Positions 1-8,351 are shown, counted from the stretch's first letter. The stretch is DNA of 13,668 nt from Akkermansiaceae bacterium UBA1506 (GCA_002323995.1 DCQY01000069.1:1-13668), one strand, 5' to 3'. Numbers and translations: made by a program. Notes: generated from the sequence alone by a model not told the origin.

Positions 1-1724
1 ATGATGCCAACGCAGTTGACTGGCAAGTCGTCAACGATGGCGTCATGGGCGGTCTATCCAAAGGAAGCTTTGCCGTGTCAAACGCGGGAATCCTTACCTT
101 TTCGGGAACACTCTCACTGGAGAACAACGGAGGATTTTCTTCGATACGCAGCGCAGCAATCGACCGAAACCTAAGCGATGACCTCGGGATCCTCCTTAAA
201 GTCCGAGGTGATGGGCGCACCTACACCATGCGGCTCGTATCCACCGCGACCTTTCGCGGGATGCCAGTTTCTTTTTCTGGCGAGTTCAAGACCAAGGCTG
301 GGCAATGGGAACAAATCAAAATCCCGTTTTCCGAATTCAAAGGTGGCTGGCGAGGCATGAGACTGCCAAAAGAAACGCTCGATCCGGCGGTGATTCGCGA
401 GATGGGGCTGCTAATCGGGGACAAAAAAAGCGGGCCTTTCAAGTTGGAGATCGAATACATCCGCACTTATGGCAAAGGACAAGGCAACTTCACTCAGCGC
501 GAAGTGACGGCAAAGGGCAAAACAGAGGTGGCTAAAATAAATCAGTCTGCAAAAGATTCTGGCAAGGTAATCGACGCTGTTGCCAAGGATGATCGCTTCT
601 CCACCCTCAAGGCAGCACTCGACGGGGCCAAGCTCACAACCTTTTTCCAATGGGACAACAAAAAGACTGTTTTCGCTCCCACCAATGAGGCCTTTGCCAA
701 GCTGCCCGAAGGAACGGTCGAAGACCTCCTCAAACCGGAAAACAAAGACCGCCTTGTCCAAATTCTTTCCTATCACGTTCACCCCGGAAACCTCGATCTG
801 CCCTCTGCTTTAAGCACGGCTAGTGTGACTACGGTTGAGAAGACGCCGCTCAAAGTTTCTTTCGAAAAAGGCACAGTAAAAGTAAACGACGCCACCATCA
901 CCGAAGCGGACATTAAATGCTCCGATGGCATCGTCCACGTCATCGACACCGTGCTCCTACCTGAGCCCAAGGAGAAGAACTTGCTCACAACTGCCCAGAG
1001 AGCTGGCAGCTTTTCCACCTTGCTGGCCGCTGCTGAAGCTGCGGGCTTAGTTCCGGCCCTCACCGGTAAGGACGAACTCACCGTTTTCGCTCCTACCGAT
1101 GATGCCTTTACCGCACTGCCTAGCGGAACCGTCGAAGATTTGCTCAAGCAAGAGAACAAGAAACAGCTTATCGAGTTGCTCACCACTCACATCGTTTCTG
1201 GAAAAGTGTCTGCTGGTGATGCTCTCAACGCTGGAAAAGCCAAATCACTGAGTGGTTCCGAACTTTCCTTTAAGATCGATAACGGAGTTTTCACAGTGAA
1301 TGGTTCGACCATTCGCTCCGTCGGAATCGATGGCGGTAACGGTGTCATTCACGTGATTGATTCTGTTATCGGCTTCGCAAGCGGTATGTCCGAATGTGAG
1401 TCCGGCCCCGATTTAACCAAAACGGGGGGCGCGCCCTCTACCAAAACCACGAGCACGAAAAGTGATAATGCCGCTGAGTTGATCATGGCTGCCATCGACA
1501 AAGGCGTGCCACTCTACAACAGCGGAAAAGTTTCCGAGTGCGCTGAAATTTATGAGAAAACCCTCAATTCACTTTCCGAAATGAAGCAATTTGACGCGAA
1601 AACTCGCGATGCGTTTGGCGAAGTTACCGAAGCCGGAAAACACTATGACGAAAATCGTCGAGCCTGGTTTTACCGGCACGCGCTCGATCGCACCATAGAG
1701 ATGATGGTGCATTCGCGCGGCTAA
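1..1724 (+). CDS. CIA30-like plus two-fasciclin-domain protein, 5' partial
   Basis: The gene is cut by the left edge. The reading frame is open from nt 3, before the first in-frame ATG at 45. The codons before that ATG complete a CIA30 signature, WQVVNDGVMGGLSKG, so 45 is not the true start. From nt 3 to about 470 the protein resembles CIA30 (complex I intermediate-associated protein 30), a galactose-binding-like fold. Two fasciclin (FAS1) domains follow, at about nt 560-966 and 975-1380. Each has a TVFAPT(N/D)-AF-LP-GTVEDLL block and ends in a (I)VHVID-V strand. A Ser/Thr/Lys-rich linker leads to a helical tail (nt 1470-1721) with two cysteines in the post-FAS1 region. FAS1 domains usually mediate extracellular adhesion, so export is likely, but the signal peptide would lie outside the window. 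Its stop overlaps the stop of convergent tsaB. The domain calls are firm; the cellular role is unknown. Confidence 0.9.
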   Translation, partial: DANAVDWQVVNDGVMGGLSKGSFAVSNAGILTFSGTLSLENNGGFSSIRSAAIDRNLSDDLGILLKVRGDGRTYTMRLVSTATFRGMPVSFSGEFKTKAGQWEQIKIPFSEFKGGWRGMRLPKETLDPAVIREMGLLIGDKKSGPFKLEIEYIRTYGKGQGNFTQREVTAKGKTEVAKINQSAKDSGKVIDAVAKDDRFSTLKAALDGAKLTTFFQWDNKKTVFAPTNEAFAKLPEGTVEDLLKPENKDRLVQILSYHVHPGNLDLPSALSTASVTTVEKTPLKVSFEKGTVKVNDATITEADIKCSDGIVHVIDTVLLPEPKEKNLLTTAQRAGSFSTLLAAAEAAGLVPALTGKDELTVFAPTDDAFTALPSGTVEDLLKQENKKQLIELLTTHIVSGKVSAGDALNAGKAKSLSGSELSFKIDNGVFTVNGSTIRSVGIDGGNGVIHVIDSVIGFASGMSECESGPDLTKTGGAPSTKTTSTKSDNAAELIMAAIDKGVPLYNSGKVSECAEIYEKTLNSLSEMKQFDAKTRDAFGEVTEAGKHYDENRRAWFYRHALDRTIEMMVHSRG

Positions 1725-2380
1725 GCTTTTATCCTGCCGCTGGTCACTTCACCTCGACCTTTTTTGGGAGTGGTGATGTAAGGGGCTCTAAGGTAATGCG
1801 GTTCCAAAGGGGCCTCGGACCAGTCGGCAGGATTTCCTTTTCCCACCTCTCTAGCCAGTTTCGCCGCGTCTGGATGGGCAAGTGTGACAGCTTCGTAGGC
1901 CTCCACGACTGCGGATTCGGCAGAGTATACTGGAATACCTCTCCCGGAGATCTCTTCCAATTTCGCTTCAACCTCGCCGGTCTCAATCAGTTCTGGCTCG
2001 CCTTGCAGCTTACGTTTAAGCACTTCAGAGACAGCAAATGATTGGCGTCGTGCATCACTGATTACAGCGTAGCTATCTTCCCCTACTTCCCAAGCCTCCA
2101 GTGAGGAACGCCCCAGTGCTGGTAGGCTCATGGAAAGGCTCAGACCGTTAGCCACGGCGATACCGACGCGGACGCCACTATACGAACCGGGCCCGACTCC
2201 GACGACGATGCCGGTGAGCTGATCACGATAGTCATTCATCATTTCCAAGATAGGCTCAAAGATGACGGCATTGTGAGCCCGCTCCGTGGTGAAGTCCCGC
2301 TTCCAGACAACTTCATCCGCGCGTGAATCATAGAGCGCAAGCGAAGCTCGGGGAGTAGCGGTTTCAATACCCAGGATCAT
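1721..2380 (-). CDS. tsaB: tRNA t6A threonylcarbamoyladenosine biosynthesis protein TsaB
   Basis: A 219-residue member of the ASKHA-fold TsaB family. TsaB is the non-catalytic partner that binds TsaD and, with TsaE, forms the complex making N6-threonylcarbamoyladenosine at position 37 of ANN-decoding tRNAs in the cytoplasm. The N-terminus MILGIETATPRASLAL matches the family's ILxIDTAT start. The GPGSYSGVRVG motif (residues 63-73) is the family GPGSFTGLRIG. The C-terminus keeps the P-x-YLRAP element. The length is normal for the family (about 220-230). The ATG overlaps the tsaE TGA by 4 bp (ATGA), which indicates translational coupling. TsaD is not in the window. The stop codon overlaps that of the convergent CIA30/fasciclin gene. 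Confidence 0.95.
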   Translation of the reverse strand: MILGIETATPRASLALYDSRADEVVWKRDFTTERAHNAVIFEPILEMMNDYRDQLTGIVVGVGPGSYSGVRVGIAVANGLSLSMSLPALGRSSLEAWEVGEDSYAVISDARRQSFAVSEVLKRKLQGEPELIETGEVEAKLEEISGRGIPVYSAESAVVEAYEAVTLAHPDAAKLAREVGKGNPADWSEAPLEPHYLRAPYITTPKKGRGEVTSGRIKA

Positions 2381-2796
2381 CGTTCGGTTACGGTGTGTCG
2401 CCCATCAGCTTCGATTGCAAGGTCAAACCAGTATACCCTCTCGGGCATCACTTCGGGGAACTTATCGGCCCATTCCACAAGAATGACTCCGTCTTCGTCA
2501 AGGTATTCGTCCCAGCCCAGTCGCAGTAGCTCACTGACATCATCAAGCCGATAGAAATCAAAATGAAAGATCGGTAGACTGCCACCCTGATATTCCTGGA
2601 CTAGAGAAAAGGTGGGGCTTGTGACCTCATCCGCCGAACCGAGCGCAGCGACAATGCCTTTACTGAGGTGCGTCTTGCCCGCCCCAAGCTGACCCTTCAA
2701 CGCCACGACATCACCCGCTTTTAGATCAGCGGCGATTGTCTTTCCTGCCGCGATCATCTCAGCTTCCGATTCAACATCGATGAACAATTTAGCCAT
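2377..2796 (-). CDS. tsaE: tRNA t6A biosynthesis ATPase TsaE
   Basis: A P-loop ATPase of about 139 residues that drives cycling of the TsaB-TsaD complex in t6A synthesis. A Walker A motif, GQLGAGKT, lies near residue 35-42. TSPTF, HFDFYRL, the G-x-DEY element and the ILVEWADKF element follow in the usual family order. Two starts are possible. One is ATG at 2796, two bases after the thiL stop. The other is GTG at 2802, which overlaps the thiL TGA by 4 bp (GTGA) and adds two residues. I chose ATG because it is the stronger codon; a GAG-containing stretch lies just upstream. The gene sits between thiL and tsaB in an unbroken chain, so co-transcription and coupling are likely. Confidence 0.94.
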   Translation of the reverse strand: MAKLFIDVESEAEMIAAGKTIAADLKAGDVVALKGQLGAGKTHLSKGIVAALGSADEVTSPTFSLVQEYQGGSLPIFHFDFYRLDDVSELLRLGWDEYLDEDGVILVEWADKFPEVMPERVYWFDLAIEADGRHTVTER

Positions 2797-2798
2797 TG

Positions 2799-3704
2799 TC
2801 ACTCACTCGTAAAATACTCCCACCCCGCCGGTAGATCACCACTTGATCCTTCCGTGATCGTTCCGATCGATGTCAGCATAACTTCGTGGAATGTCTTTTG
2901 CCACATCGCATCGAGAGCTGCCCATGTGTCAGCCGGGACCGTAATGAGCAACTCGTAGTCCTCGCCCTCAGCCACCGCGCTCTCAACGCCTATGCCGGAA
3001 TTACTGGGGATGGCATCCAACTTAACGTCAAAGCCCACACCACTGGCCCGTGCCATTCGCGGCAGATCTGACCCTAACCCGTCACTCAAATCCATCATTG
3101 CATTTGGCTTAAAATGCTTGACGAGCCATTGCGCCTGTTCGAGACGGGGTTCAAAGCTGAGATGTCGCTCGCTCTCAAAAGATCCGCCGAGACGACCGGT
3201 CACGGCAATGATATCGCCAGCTTTGGCACCGGAACGAAGCACACAAGAATCACGATCCACTTCACCGGTCATGGCGACGGAAATTACTACGCCGGAATTG
3301 TTAAGCCGAGCGGTTTCTCCACCTACGACAAAACAACCTGCAGCGGCAGCGGCAGCATTGATGCCGGCGTACCAGCCATCAACTTCCTCAAGTTCTCGCC
3401 CCGCGTCGCAAACCAGCGTAACCACAGCGTGCCGCGGAATTCCTCCCATCGCGGCAATATCACTAAGCACCCGGTTGATCGACTTGCGCCCGACAAGTTC
3501 GGGATCAGTTCCCGGTAGAAAGTGAACGCCTTCGATGATGCAGTCTGTTTTGAGTAATTGCCAAGGGCCGTTCCCGATCTCGACGACGGCGCAATCATCA
3601 CCTGCCCCGACGATGATGCTGGCATCGTCGGGCAGCGACGCGATTATTCGGTCGACAAGCTTATTCTCACCCAATTCGCTGAGACGTTCTCTACCTTTAC
3701 CCAT
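2799..3704 (-). CDS. thiL: Thiamine-monophosphate kinase
   Basis: ThiL phosphorylates thiamine monophosphate with ATP to make thiamine diphosphate, the active cofactor, in the cytoplasm. From the ATG start the protein has 301 residues, slightly shorter than the E. coli enzyme. It carries the family motifs in order: GAGDDCAV (33-40) for Mg/ATP binding, D54 and GVHF (59-62), SDIAAMGG (81-88), GGET (128-131), DLSDGL (205-210) and GEDYELL (247-253). An in-frame TTG at 3716 would add four residues and overlap the preceding CPBP gene. I prefer the ATG at 3704, four bases after the CPBP stop, with only a poor purine run (AGAAAG) before it. No other thiamine gene is visible nearby, so the operon is not a thiamine operon as such. 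Confidence 0.95.
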   Translation of the reverse strand: MGKGRERLSELGENKLVDRIIASLPDDASIIVGAGDDCAVVEIGNGPWQLLKTDCIIEGVHFLPGTDPELVGRKSINRVLSDIAAMGGIPRHAVVTLVCDAGRELEEVDGWYAGINAAAAAAGCFVVGGETARLNNSGVVISVAMTGEVDRDSCVLRSGAKAGDIIAVTGRLGGSFESERHLSFEPRLEQAQWLVKHFKPNAMMDLSDGLGSDLPRMARASGVGFDVKLDAIPSNSGIGVESAVAEGEDYELLITVPADTWAALDAMWQKTFHEVMLTSIGTITEGSSGDLPAGWEYFTSE

Positions 3705-3708
3705 CTTT

Positions 3709-4560
3709 CTATTCAATCGGCTGCTGTGTCAGCATCAACACAATATTCGTAGCATTAAAGAAGGCATGCAGCCCCACTGGAACCCAAAGGCTTCCAGTGA
3801 AGTCGTAGGCGAAGCACAGAATCGCGGAAAAGGCGAAGAGTGGCAGCAACGCTGGCAAGTTTCCATGTACCACTGCGAAGAGCAGGCTGATCATGACCGA
3901 GGCAAAGAGCCGGCCGGTCGCATTTTTGAGTGCCCCATACATATAGCCGCGGAAGAGAAACTCCTCCGCTACAGGTGCAGCGACAACAGCACTGAAAATA
4001 GCCATCACGAGAAAGACTCGCGACTCGGCCTGCTGCAAGCTTCTCACCGGCACCTGTTCCTGGAGGCCCTCAAACATACCGCTTATCCAGTGCTCGGAAA
4101 TACTTCCCACTAGCCACACACAGAGCAAAATTGAGAACACCCCGCCGACAATGGTGTAGATAACGACCCGCGGCAATTCCACTTTTTTGAGACCAAAGAC
4201 TTCGTTCATGTCACGAAGGCGGATCCACTCGACGATGGCATGCACCATCATGAAGACAAAAATATAGATACCTAGGTTAAAAAAGAGCGCACCATAGGAA
4301 GGAGTCGCATCATCGTTTAGCACGCCTTCCGGATCAGTAGTGGTTTGCACCGCCGCAACAAGAATAAATGGCCCCATGAGAAACATGAGCGCCGGGAAAA
4401 ACATCAGGAAAAGATCGTAGATATCCCAATGCGAGGTCGTCGGGATGGCTTGGCCGGCTTTTATCCTAACGGCAGCAAAAATCCCGACCCCGATCGCCAG
4501 CGCAAGGAGGGTAATGATCTCGATATCGAGGAGGACATATTTCGCCGCGACTTCTTCCAT
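3709..4560 (-). CDS. CPBP (CAAX/Abi-type) intramembrane glutamic protease
   Basis: A polytopic membrane protein of 283 residues with about eight hydrophobic segments. The conserved CPBP (Rce1/Abi) motifs are complete: EEFLFR with E199, E200 and R204; F-x-x-x-H ending at H232 (FAVVHGN); and H-x-x-x-N with H265 and N269 (HAFFNATN). The family cleaves prenylated or other membrane substrates within the bilayer, using the paired glutamates and histidines. Bacterial members have been linked to bacteriocin self-immunity and to protein secretion or scaffolding, but this substrate cannot be guessed. The ATG at 4560 lies 7 bp after the glgP stop. An AAGGTG ribosome-binding site sits about 10 nt upstream, inside the last glgP codons. 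All catalytic residues are present, so the protease is probably active. Confidence 0.9.
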   Translation of the reverse strand: MEEVAAKYVLLDIEIITLLALAIGVGIFAAVRIKAGQAIPTTSHWDIYDLFLMFFPALMFLMGPFILVAAVQTTTDPEGVLNDDATPSYGALFFNLGIYIFVFMMVHAIVEWIRLRDMNEVFGLKKVELPRVVIYTIVGGVFSILLCVWLVGSISEHWISGMFEGLQEQVPVRSLQQAESRVFLVMAIFSAVVAAPVAEEFLFRGYMYGALKNATGRLFASVMISLLFAVVHGNLPALLPLFAFSAILCFAYDFTGSLWVPVGLHAFFNATNIVLMLTQQPIE

Positions 4561-4567
4561 TCAGTAA

Positions 4568-7036
4568 TTACACCTTAACTGAGGGTAGTTGCCAAATCTC
4601 ATCCGCATATTCACGGATGGTCCGGTCGCTGGAAAATTTTCCAACGCGAGCGGTGTTGAGAATAGCCATCCTAGCCCAACGTGCCTTATCAAGATAGGCT
4701 TCGTCAACTTTCTCCTGGGCTTCCACATAAGCGCGGTAATCGGCGAGAGCGAGGTAAGGATCCCCGCCGTCGAGGAGACTGCGGCGAATGCCTTTGAAAG
4801 AATCCTTCCCAGCGAAGTAATCCGAGGTAAGCCAGTCGATCACGTCACGAAGTTCTTCGTCAGCCCAGTAGTAATCGATGGAGCAGTAGCCCTCTTCCCA
4901 GAGCGCTTCAACCTCCTCAACAGTCAGACCAAAGATGAAAATATTATCGTCACCGACCTCCTCACGAATCTCAACATTAGCGCCGTCGAGCGTACCAAGC
5001 GTGAGTGCGCCGTTCAAGGCGAGCTTCATATTACCGGTTCCTGAAGCCTCTTTACCAGCGGTTGAAATTTGCTCGGAGATATCGGCGGCCGGAATGATAA
5101 CCTCGGCGGAACTGACTCCGTAGTTAGGAATGAACACCACCTTGAGCTTATCGCCAATGCGCGGATCGTTATTAATCTTCTCACCGACCGCATTGATCGC
5201 GTGAATAATTTCCTTGGCCAGCTCATAACCCGGTGCCGCCTTAGCGCCAAAAATAAAAACGCGGGGGACGATATCGAGATCAGGATTCTGAATGAGCCGA
5301 CGATACTGGGTGAGGATGTTAAGCAGATTGAGATGCTGGCGCTTGTATTCGTGAAGACGCTTAATCTGAACATCGAATAACGCATCAGGATTTACCTCAA
5401 TGCCACAACGATCCTTAATCAGAGCGGCGAGCTTCACCTTATTGTTGAACTTAACCTCCATGAAGGCCTCCTGAAAAGCCGAGTCATCAGCGAACTGAGC
5501 GAGGTCTTGAAGTTGATCGAGCTGGGCCGGCCATGTCGTTCCAATCTTTGAATCAATCAAAGCAGACAACTCCCGGTTGCACGCCTTGAGCCACCGACGC
5601 GGCGTGATCCCATTGGTCTTGTTCTGTATCTTACCCGGGTAAAGTTCGTCAAAATCACGGAAAAGATGCTTCCTAAGCAGTTGCGTGTGCAGAGCTGCCA
5701 CCCCGTTGGTGGTATGGGAGCCAACCACCGCGAGATAAGCCATACGAACCATCTTGGGAGATCCCTCCTCAATGATCGAAAGGGCTCGCTTCTTATTGTT
5801 ATCTCCTGGCCACTTGGCTTCGACGACCTCAGAGAGGAACCGACGATTGATCTCGAAAATGATCTGGAGGTGGCGAGGCAATACCTTCTCAAAGAGGGGC
5901 ACGCTCCACTTCTCGAGCGCCTCAGGAAGCAGGGTATGGTTGGTGTAAGAAAAGGTCTTGGTACAGATCTCCCACGCCTGATTCCATGGCAACAGTTCTC
6001 CGTCGATGAGAATGCGCATCAATTCCGGCACGGCCACGGCTGGGTGCGTGTCGTTGAGCTGGATGGCTGCTTTCTCCGGCAAGCTGTCCCAGGTGTCGTT
6101 GGAACGACGGTGACGCTTGATGATGTCGTTAAGAGAGCAGGCAACGAAGAAATACTGCTGCACAAGACGAAGCTCTTTACCGGCCGCAGTGGAGTCGTTT
6201 GGATAAAGTACCTTCGAGATCGACTCGTTCTCCGCTTTTTCACGCACTGCTTCGACGTAACCACCGCGGTTAAAGACGTCCAGATCGAAGTCGCAGGACG
6301 CTTTACTTTCCCAAAGGCGAAGGAAGTTCACAGATGAGCCGGTGTAACCGACGATGGGGACATCCCACGGCACACCAAGAATACTGCGAGTTTCCGTCCA
6401 GACCGGTCTACCTTGGCCGAACTCATCGAAATGATTCTCGACATGTCCATAAATCGGAACTTCAACAGTGTATTCCGGACGACAGATTTCCCAAGGACTC
6501 CCAAAGCGCCGCCATTCATCTGGGGACTCGACCTGCTTACCATCGACAAACTTCTGCCGAAAGAGGCCGAACTCGTAGTTGATGCCATAGCCAACTGAGG
6601 GGAGATCAAGTGTCGCAAGCGAATCGAGGAAACAGGCCGCGAGGCGTCCGAGACCACCGTTACCAAGTCCCATATCCGGCCCCTCTTCGAGCAATTCGTT
6701 AAAGTCGATCCCCAGCTCAGCGACGGCGTCGCGACAGTCTTCGTAGAGTCCTAGGTTGACGAGATTATTCTCCAGAAGGCGCCCCATGAGATACTCGAGA
6801 GAAAAGTAGTAAACTCGGCGCACATTATTCTCGCGATGAGACCGGTGCTGATTCGTCGCCGTTTCAAGCATACGGCCGCGAACAGCGAGACTGACAGCTC
6901 TCCACCAGTCACCCGGAGTTGCGGACTCCGGACTGTGGGCCTGATTACGGATGAGGATGCGGAGGATGTCCTTTTTGATTTGCTCTTTCTGCGACGGGGT
7001 TTGAGCAGCGGCAGGTTCACTCATTTGCGATTCCAT
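4568..7036 (-). CDS. glgP: Glycogen/maltodextrin phosphorylase (GT35)
   Basis: An 822-residue glycogen phosphorylase that releases glucose 1-phosphate from alpha-1,4-glucan ends using phosphate and pyridoxal phosphate (PLP). The length fits the family (about 800-840). Recognisable elements in order are YYFSLEYLMGR, the GLGNGGLGRLAACFLDSLAT block, YGINYEFGLF, NDTHPA, YTNHTLLPEALE, GITPRRWL, KRLHEYKRQ, and EASGTGNMKLALNG with the PLP-binding lysine at residue 671. The start is uncertain. ATG at 7036 has no evident Shine-Dalgarno, while ATG at 7024 (four residues shorter) is preceded by GGAA at 6 nt. The gene lies 12 bp after the SLOG gene and 7 bp before the CPBP gene. No glycogen synthase or branching enzyme is in the window, so this is an isolated carbon-storage gene in a housekeeping operon. 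Confidence 0.97.
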   Translation of the reverse strand: MESQMSEPAAAQTPSQKEQIKKDILRILIRNQAHSPESATPGDWWRAVSLAVRGRMLETATNQHRSHRENNVRRVYYFSLEYLMGRLLENNLVNLGLYEDCRDAVAELGIDFNELLEEGPDMGLGNGGLGRLAACFLDSLATLDLPSVGYGINYEFGLFRQKFVDGKQVESPDEWRRFGSPWEICRPEYTVEVPIYGHVENHFDEFGQGRPVWTETRSILGVPWDVPIVGYTGSSVNFLRLWESKASCDFDLDVFNRGGYVEAVREKAENESISKVLYPNDSTAAGKELRLVQQYFFVACSLNDIIKRHRRSNDTWDSLPEKAAIQLNDTHPAVAVPELMRILIDGELLPWNQAWEICTKTFSYTNHTLLPEALEKWSVPLFEKVLPRHLQIIFEINRRFLSEVVEAKWPGDNNKKRALSIIEEGSPKMVRMAYLAVVGSHTTNGVAALHTQLLRKHLFRDFDELYPGKIQNKTNGITPRRWLKACNRELSALIDSKIGTTWPAQLDQLQDLAQFADDSAFQEAFMEVKFNNKVKLAALIKDRCGIEVNPDALFDVQIKRLHEYKRQHLNLLNILTQYRRLIQNPDLDIVPRVFIFGAKAAPGYELAKEIIHAINAVGEKINNDPRIGDKLKVVFIPNYGVSSAEVIIPAADISEQISTAGKEASGTGNMKLALNGALTLGTLDGANVEIREEVGDDNIFIFGLTVEEVEALWEEGYCSIDYYWADEELRDVIDWLTSDYFAGKDSFKGIRRSLLDGGDPYLALADYRAYVEAQEKVDEAYLDKARWARMAILNTARVGKFSSDRTIREYADEIWQLPSVKV

Positions 7037-7048
7037 GTTATTACTACG

Positions 7049-7525
7049 TTAGGATAATTGAGGTGCCTGAACGGAAATACTTTCGTCGAGAACGCGGCGT
7101 ACAAAGGCTCCCACTCCGGGTTCTCCTGATTCTCTTGGCCCTGCGAGGTTCAATATTTCAATTCGGTGTTTGTTTATAAAATCCCTCAACTCAGTGGAGG
7201 GCCTGTCTGTCTTCGATTCCGAAAGGATTAAGCAGGGTCGGTTCCAACTGGTAGTGAATTTTCTTGTTAAAGCGGTTCCACCCTTTAATTCAGACCCCAG
7301 CAGAATAATTACCGTTCCGTCGCTATCCCTCACGTTGTATTCTGTACGCTGAGCATAGCTTTCAGATGGAGTTTCTCGAAGAGGAAAACGCGAATCGATC
7401 GTTCCATCCTCAGCGAGACGACCAGAGGGGCACCATCCCCCGCACTCAATGCCCCGATCCAAGGCCCAGTCTAAAGCGGATCTATCTACCCCCGTTTGGC
7501 CTCCCGAAACGATTTTTCGAACCAT
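7049..7525 (-). CDS. Circularly permuted YpsA-like SLOG-family protein (PF12694 type)
   Basis: From the ATG at 7525 the product has 158 residues and begins MVRKIVSGGQTGVDRSALD, the hallmark opening of the family often labelled 'putative molybdenum carrier' (PF12694, circularly permuted YpsA). Other family blocks are GGWCPSGRLAEDG (29-41), the FPLRET region, RTEYNVRDSDGT (60-71), KGGTALT (81-87) and LNLAGPRESG (125-134). The glycine-rich loop and the GGT element form the nucleotide or nucleotide-derivative pocket in SLOG proteins. The actual ligand and reaction are unknown, and the molybdenum label has little support. A TTG start at 7582 would add 19 residues lacking family similarity. The FKBP gene ends 77 bp upstream and glgP starts 12 bp downstream. 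Family membership is firm; function is not. Confidence 0.85.
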   Translation of the reverse strand: MVRKIVSGGQTGVDRSALDWALDRGIECGGWCPSGRLAEDGTIDSRFPLRETPSESYAQRTEYNVRDSDGTVIILLGSELKGGTALTRKFTTSWNRPCLILSESKTDRPSTELRDFINKHRIEILNLAGPRESGEPGVGAFVRRVLDESISVQAPQLS

Positions 7526-7602
7526 CGGAAAACTAAGCAATAAACGGGACCCCAAGAGGATTGTGTCAGTCGTCCAACCCAATTGAGCTGCGTTCGAAGA
7601 GA

Positions 7603-8307
7603 TTATTCTCCGACCTTGAAGAGTTCCACCTCAAAGATAAGAGCGCTGTAAGGCTTAATGTCGGCGCCGGCGCCACGCTCACCGTAGGCGAGGCTGTAGG
7701 GAATGAAGAAGCGATACTTGGATCCTTCATTCATCAACTGAAGACCTTCGGTCCATCCGGGGATGACACGATTGAGAGGAAAGCTGGTGGTTTCGCCACG
7801 ATCGACGCTGCTGTCAAACACTGTGCCGTCAATGAGAGTGCCGTGGTAGTGAACTTCGACTACATCAGTGGAATTAGGCTGGGCGCCATTCCCTTCGGTG
7901 ATGACTTCATACTGGAGTCCAGACGGAGTGCTCTTAATGCCATCCTTTTTCAAGTTCGCTGCGAGAAATTCCTTACCGGCAATGAGGTTGTCCCGGTCGG
8001 TGCCGGTAGCGCTTTTTTCATCGAGAATCTTCTGATTGGCGTCAAACGCGGCAGTCACCTCGTCATCAGAGAGCAGTGGCTCACCACCCTTTACCACCGT
8101 TTGAAAGGCGCTGGCAAACTGGTCGAAGTCAATCTCGATGCCGCGCTCGGTAAGTTGCTTGGCAATCATGAGTCCGTAAGAGTAACTCACTCGTTGTTCG
8201 AGTGATTCCGGCTTGGATGCTTCGTCGGCATTCATAGAGGTCGTATTCAGAGCGGAAACCAGCAGGCATCCCAGAAACGCCGATGTTTGGTAAATTTTTG
8301 AGCACAT
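7603..8307 (-). CDS. FKBP-type peptidyl-prolyl cis-trans isomerase, exported (Mip/FklB-like)
   Basis: A 234-residue prolyl isomerase that assists folding of exported proteins. Residues 1 to about 28 look like a Sec signal peptide (K4, hydrophobic stretch 10-20, small residues to Ala28). A cysteine at 14 lies too early for a convincing lipobox. Residues 38-125 match the dimerising FKBP_N helical region (SYSYGLMIAKQL). Residues 128-232 form the FKBP domain with EVHYHGTLIDGTVFDSS, the VIPGWTEGLQLM loop, FIPYSLAYGERGAG and LIFEVEL, all typical of active enzymes. ATG at 8307 has no recognisable Shine-Dalgarno; the bases before it are A-rich. This is the first gene of the minus-strand run. The 77-bp gap to the SLOG gene is the largest gap inside that run, so a second promoter there is possible. 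Confidence 0.94.
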   Translation of the reverse strand: MCSKIYQTSAFLGCLLVSALNTTSMNADEASKPESLEQRVSYSYGLMIAKQLTERGIEIDFDQFASAFQTVVKGGEPLLSDDEVTAAFDANQKILDEKSATGTDRDNLIAGKEFLAANLKKDGIKSTPSGLQYEVITEGNGAQPNSTDVVEVHYHGTLIDGTVFDSSVDRGETTSFPLNRVIPGWTEGLQLMNEGSKYRFFIPYSLAYGERGAGADIKPYSALIFEVELFKVGE

Positions 8308-8345
8308 TTTAGATCAGCTTCGTTTGATGCTGTTCGCTGTGGGCA

Positions 8346-8351
8346 TCCATA
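8346..8351 (-). promoter_or_regulatory. Candidate extended -10 element for the FKBP-led operon
   Basis: Read on the minus strand, a TGCTATGGA string places an extended -10 (TG-n-TATGGA) about 38 nt before the FKBP ATG. The hexamer 17 nt further upstream (TTAGCT) is a poor -35. A better -35-like TTGACC at 8390-8395 has no good partner at standard spacing. The call rests on pattern only. Confidence 0.2.

Noticed and set aside
2992..4113. Long plus-strand open frames opposite thiL and the CPBP gene (about 177 and 192 codons).
   Set aside because: They are shadows of strongly supported minus-strand genes, with low-complexity translations rich in Ser, Pro, Ala and Thr or His and Glu.
5666..6337. 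A 223-codon plus-strand frame antisense to glgP.
   Set aside because: glgP is unmistakable on the minus strand across this stretch, and the antisense translation shows no known fold.
7049..7525. Calling the SLOG gene a molybdenum carrier protein.
   Set aside because: The label is inherited from database naming. The visible motifs support only a nucleotide-type binding pocket, and no molybdenum cofactor gene is nearby.
7561..8205. A long plus-strand open frame (214 codons) antisense to the FKBP gene.
   Set aside because: The minus strand encodes a complete FKBP with signal peptide and active-site motifs; the antisense frame has no domain and no ribosome-binding site.
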